A model generated the notes under the pieces. The model searched no databases. It saw only the letters and a program-made list of their open reading frames with translations, and was not told the DNA's origin. The position numbers and the translations under genes were made by a program. Positions 62,198-64,000 of a stretch of 64,000 bases of DNA are shown one piece after another; position 1 is the stretch's first letter; each line of letters begins with the position of its first letter. This DNA is from Isoetes taiwanensis. Taxonomy: Eukaryota; Streptophyta; Lycopodiopsida; Isoetales; Isoetaceae. The stretch is from assembly GCA_021234155.1 (NCBI GenBank), contig JAJEKV010000009.1, positions 10,360,546 through 10,424,545 of the forward strand. The letters are read 5' to 3'.

Positions 62198-63636
62198 GTA
62201 CATCAGCCACTCATCTATTAGCATTGTATTTTTTTGGGGTCCAAATGATATAATTGGATTTTCCCTTTATTTTTCGTGGGTAGTTCGCATGTGTGCGGCT
62301 ACCCACTGTCCACCATTGTAGAAAATCTGCTGAGATGAATGAGAAGCCTATCTATCGGGCGGTTTGTTGGTTTCTTGCGAGTCCCATTCTAGAATTTCAG
62401 CTTATATTCTCCAAAGCAGTAAAACAACAAAGCAACATTCAAGTTCTCCAAAGCAATGAAGCAACAAAGCAGCATTCAAGTCAACACGACTTATACAAGT
62501 CTAAAGACAATCACAGGTTACATTTCTATTATCTTTAATATTAATTGGGTCTGCATATATTCCATTTTTTAAGGTTTTATATTGCTACATATTCTAAACG
62601 AGGTGCATCCTGGACTACCACGATCGTCGGATTCGTCGATCCTACGACTCAGATCGTATGTTGGAGTCTCTGGGGAACTCTCGTTTCGCATATAGTCATT
62701 TATGATTGGAGGTGCCTATGATTTGGAAATATGAAATATGATTCCGCCTAAGGTTTTGAGGGAATATCGAACCTCTATACGGCTTTGCCTAAGATTTTAG
62801 AATATGAAATACGGGGGCTCGAACCTCTATCAAAATAACTCAATGTCCTAATAAGACTACTTTAATCAATGTACCCAGCGAGCTAATGTGACTATTTTTT
62901 ATGTTGAACCTATATTTTTTATTATAACCACCCATTCAGTTATTTTAGGGATATATGGTCTATGGTTTCAGGAATTGTTATTTTTACATCCATATCAAAT
63001 CCCCCTGGAACCCTTGTTATTTTGCTGCATATTGATTTTGCACATTACTTTTTTAGTCATTCTATAAGATCCTGGTCTGTTTGTTGCGGTAGCTTTTTCA
63101 GTGTAAGCCCAACCATTCCTTTGTTTAAGTTAATAAGTTTGTGTCCAAGACTATCAGCCAAGGTAAAGATATTATATGAATAGCCTTTGTCCTAACAACT
63201 GCAAAATCATTGGTTTACTCTATTGCGGATAAAATATCTTCAGCCTTTGACACGTGCATGCAAATTCATGGCTACAATGCAAGATACTTGCGCCATGTTC
63301 TTTAGTTCTGAGACACTATATTAGCCAGCGGTTTTAGACCTCCATGGAAAAGATTATATAATCTAACATAGTATTTAGAAAGCTCAGATACAAATATGAT
63401 CGTATGCATTGTTTGAAAAGGCTTTTAAACAGGAGAATATTCCAGTGCTATTTTGCAAGTTATTTATGGTCTCTCAACCATTATAATTAGAGTCTAGACA
63501 GATCTTTACTATGTTTTTTTCTCTAAATAAGGAGGCATGTCTGGAACATGGTTTAATAATGTTTAATTTAATGCATTGAAATTGCATACATCTTGCTGGT
63601 CTAGACATTTTATTATATCTGTCTATTGCAGTCATT
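62198..63636. other. region upstream of the transposase, nothing recognised
   Basis: Short frames only. It may contain the transposon end and promoter belonging to the ORF at the window edge, but no inverted repeat could be matched because the partner lies outside. Confidence 0.3.
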
Positions 63637-64000
63637 ATGAAGTCAAGGCAAATTGATCTTAGAGATTTCTTGTGCAACAATAATGATAATGTGCCTGTTG
63701 TTGCTACTGCAAGTCTTGATAGTTCTCCTTCCAGCCGTGAGCATGATGAGGCTCCAAGCTCCAATATTGAAGGTATTTCTAGATCAAGTAGTCAAGAGCT
63801 TATAGAACAATCTTGCCCTCGTCGGTGCCTTCAGCTTGGGACTTTGCAGATTCTATGGATGAAGCGTTGAAGCAGGATCTTCGCTCAACCCTTAGAGACA
63901 ATACATTTTTGTCACTTTCACTAGATGAGGTGACAGCTATTGACAATACGGCATGGATTGCTATGCACCTATACAGTATACATAATTTTCAACGAAGATC
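63637..64000 (+). pseudogene. hAT-like transposase, 5' part, cut by the window end
   Basis: ATG 63637 begins MKSRQIDLRDFLCNNND. After a frameshift or small intron near 63790-63820 the plus strand continues WDFADSMDEALKQDLRSTLR and NTFLSLSLDEVTAIDNTAWI, then AMHLYSIHNFQRR to the end. The F-SLSLDE-T-IDN segment resembles the first catalytic-Asp region of hAT-type (DUF4371-like) plant transposases. It is incomplete, so whether it is alive cannot be told. Confidence 0.6.

Overview
The window reads as nuclear DNA of a land plant with a large, repeat-rich genome. It holds genes split by many short-exon introns, a plant-type peroxisomal enoyl-CoA isomerase ending in SKL, and remnants of PPR, malectin-like, STRUBBELIG-type kinase, EAR zinc-finger and ADP/ATP carrier genes. 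It also holds an LTR element primed by initiator tRNA-Met, a solo LTR with a perfect 5-bp target duplication, MITEs and long AT-rich satellites. Nothing bacterial or organellar is present. The style (PPR remnants, intronless bacterial-type lactonase, dense decayed elements) would fit a fern or another seed-free plant, but this is inference.

Layout. 1-4 kb: a three-exon TMEM97/EXPERA gene (minus). 4.5-6.4 kb: a direct tandem duplication of about 0.9 kb. 6.4-7.2 kb: coding remnants ending in a broken PPR gene. 11.7-12.8 kb: an intronless 7-bladed propeller lactonase gene (minus). 13.9-18.7 kb: a minus-strand LTR element with a 1551-bp LTR, a 12-nt tRNA-iMet primer site, a gag-position ORF that ends in a histone H3 fold, and a second unknown ORF. 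No reverse transcriptase or second LTR was seen. 20.2-24.2 kb: a ten-exon enoyl-CoA isomerase gene (minus). 26.1-26.6 kb: an exon-like frame cut by a 180-bp foldback MITE. 32.1-38.0 kb: a giant inverted repeat whose 1.4-kb arms carry mirrored tRNA-like sequences and long, phased heat-shock-element arrays around a degenerate core. 38.0-45.6 kb: a tandem array of three 3.16-kb units (the third deleted), followed by an array of palindromic 15-mers. 47-53 kb: a gene graveyard (EAR zinc finger, kinase ends, AAC fragment, malectin-like gene start) with a solo LTR. 53-64 kb: MITEs, A-tailed dispersed repeats, an unidentified decayed multi-exon gene, duplicated RY-motif clusters and, at the right edge, the start of a hAT-like transposase.

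Only three genes look essentially complete: TMEM97-like, lactonase and enoyl-CoA isomerase (the last with one surplus base). Nothing suggests they form a pathway together. The rest is mobile or decayed DNA. The most unusual items are the histone H3-bearing retroelement and the heat-shock-element palindrome. All exon models were built by eye from splice signals and reading frame, so boundaries may be off by a few bases.
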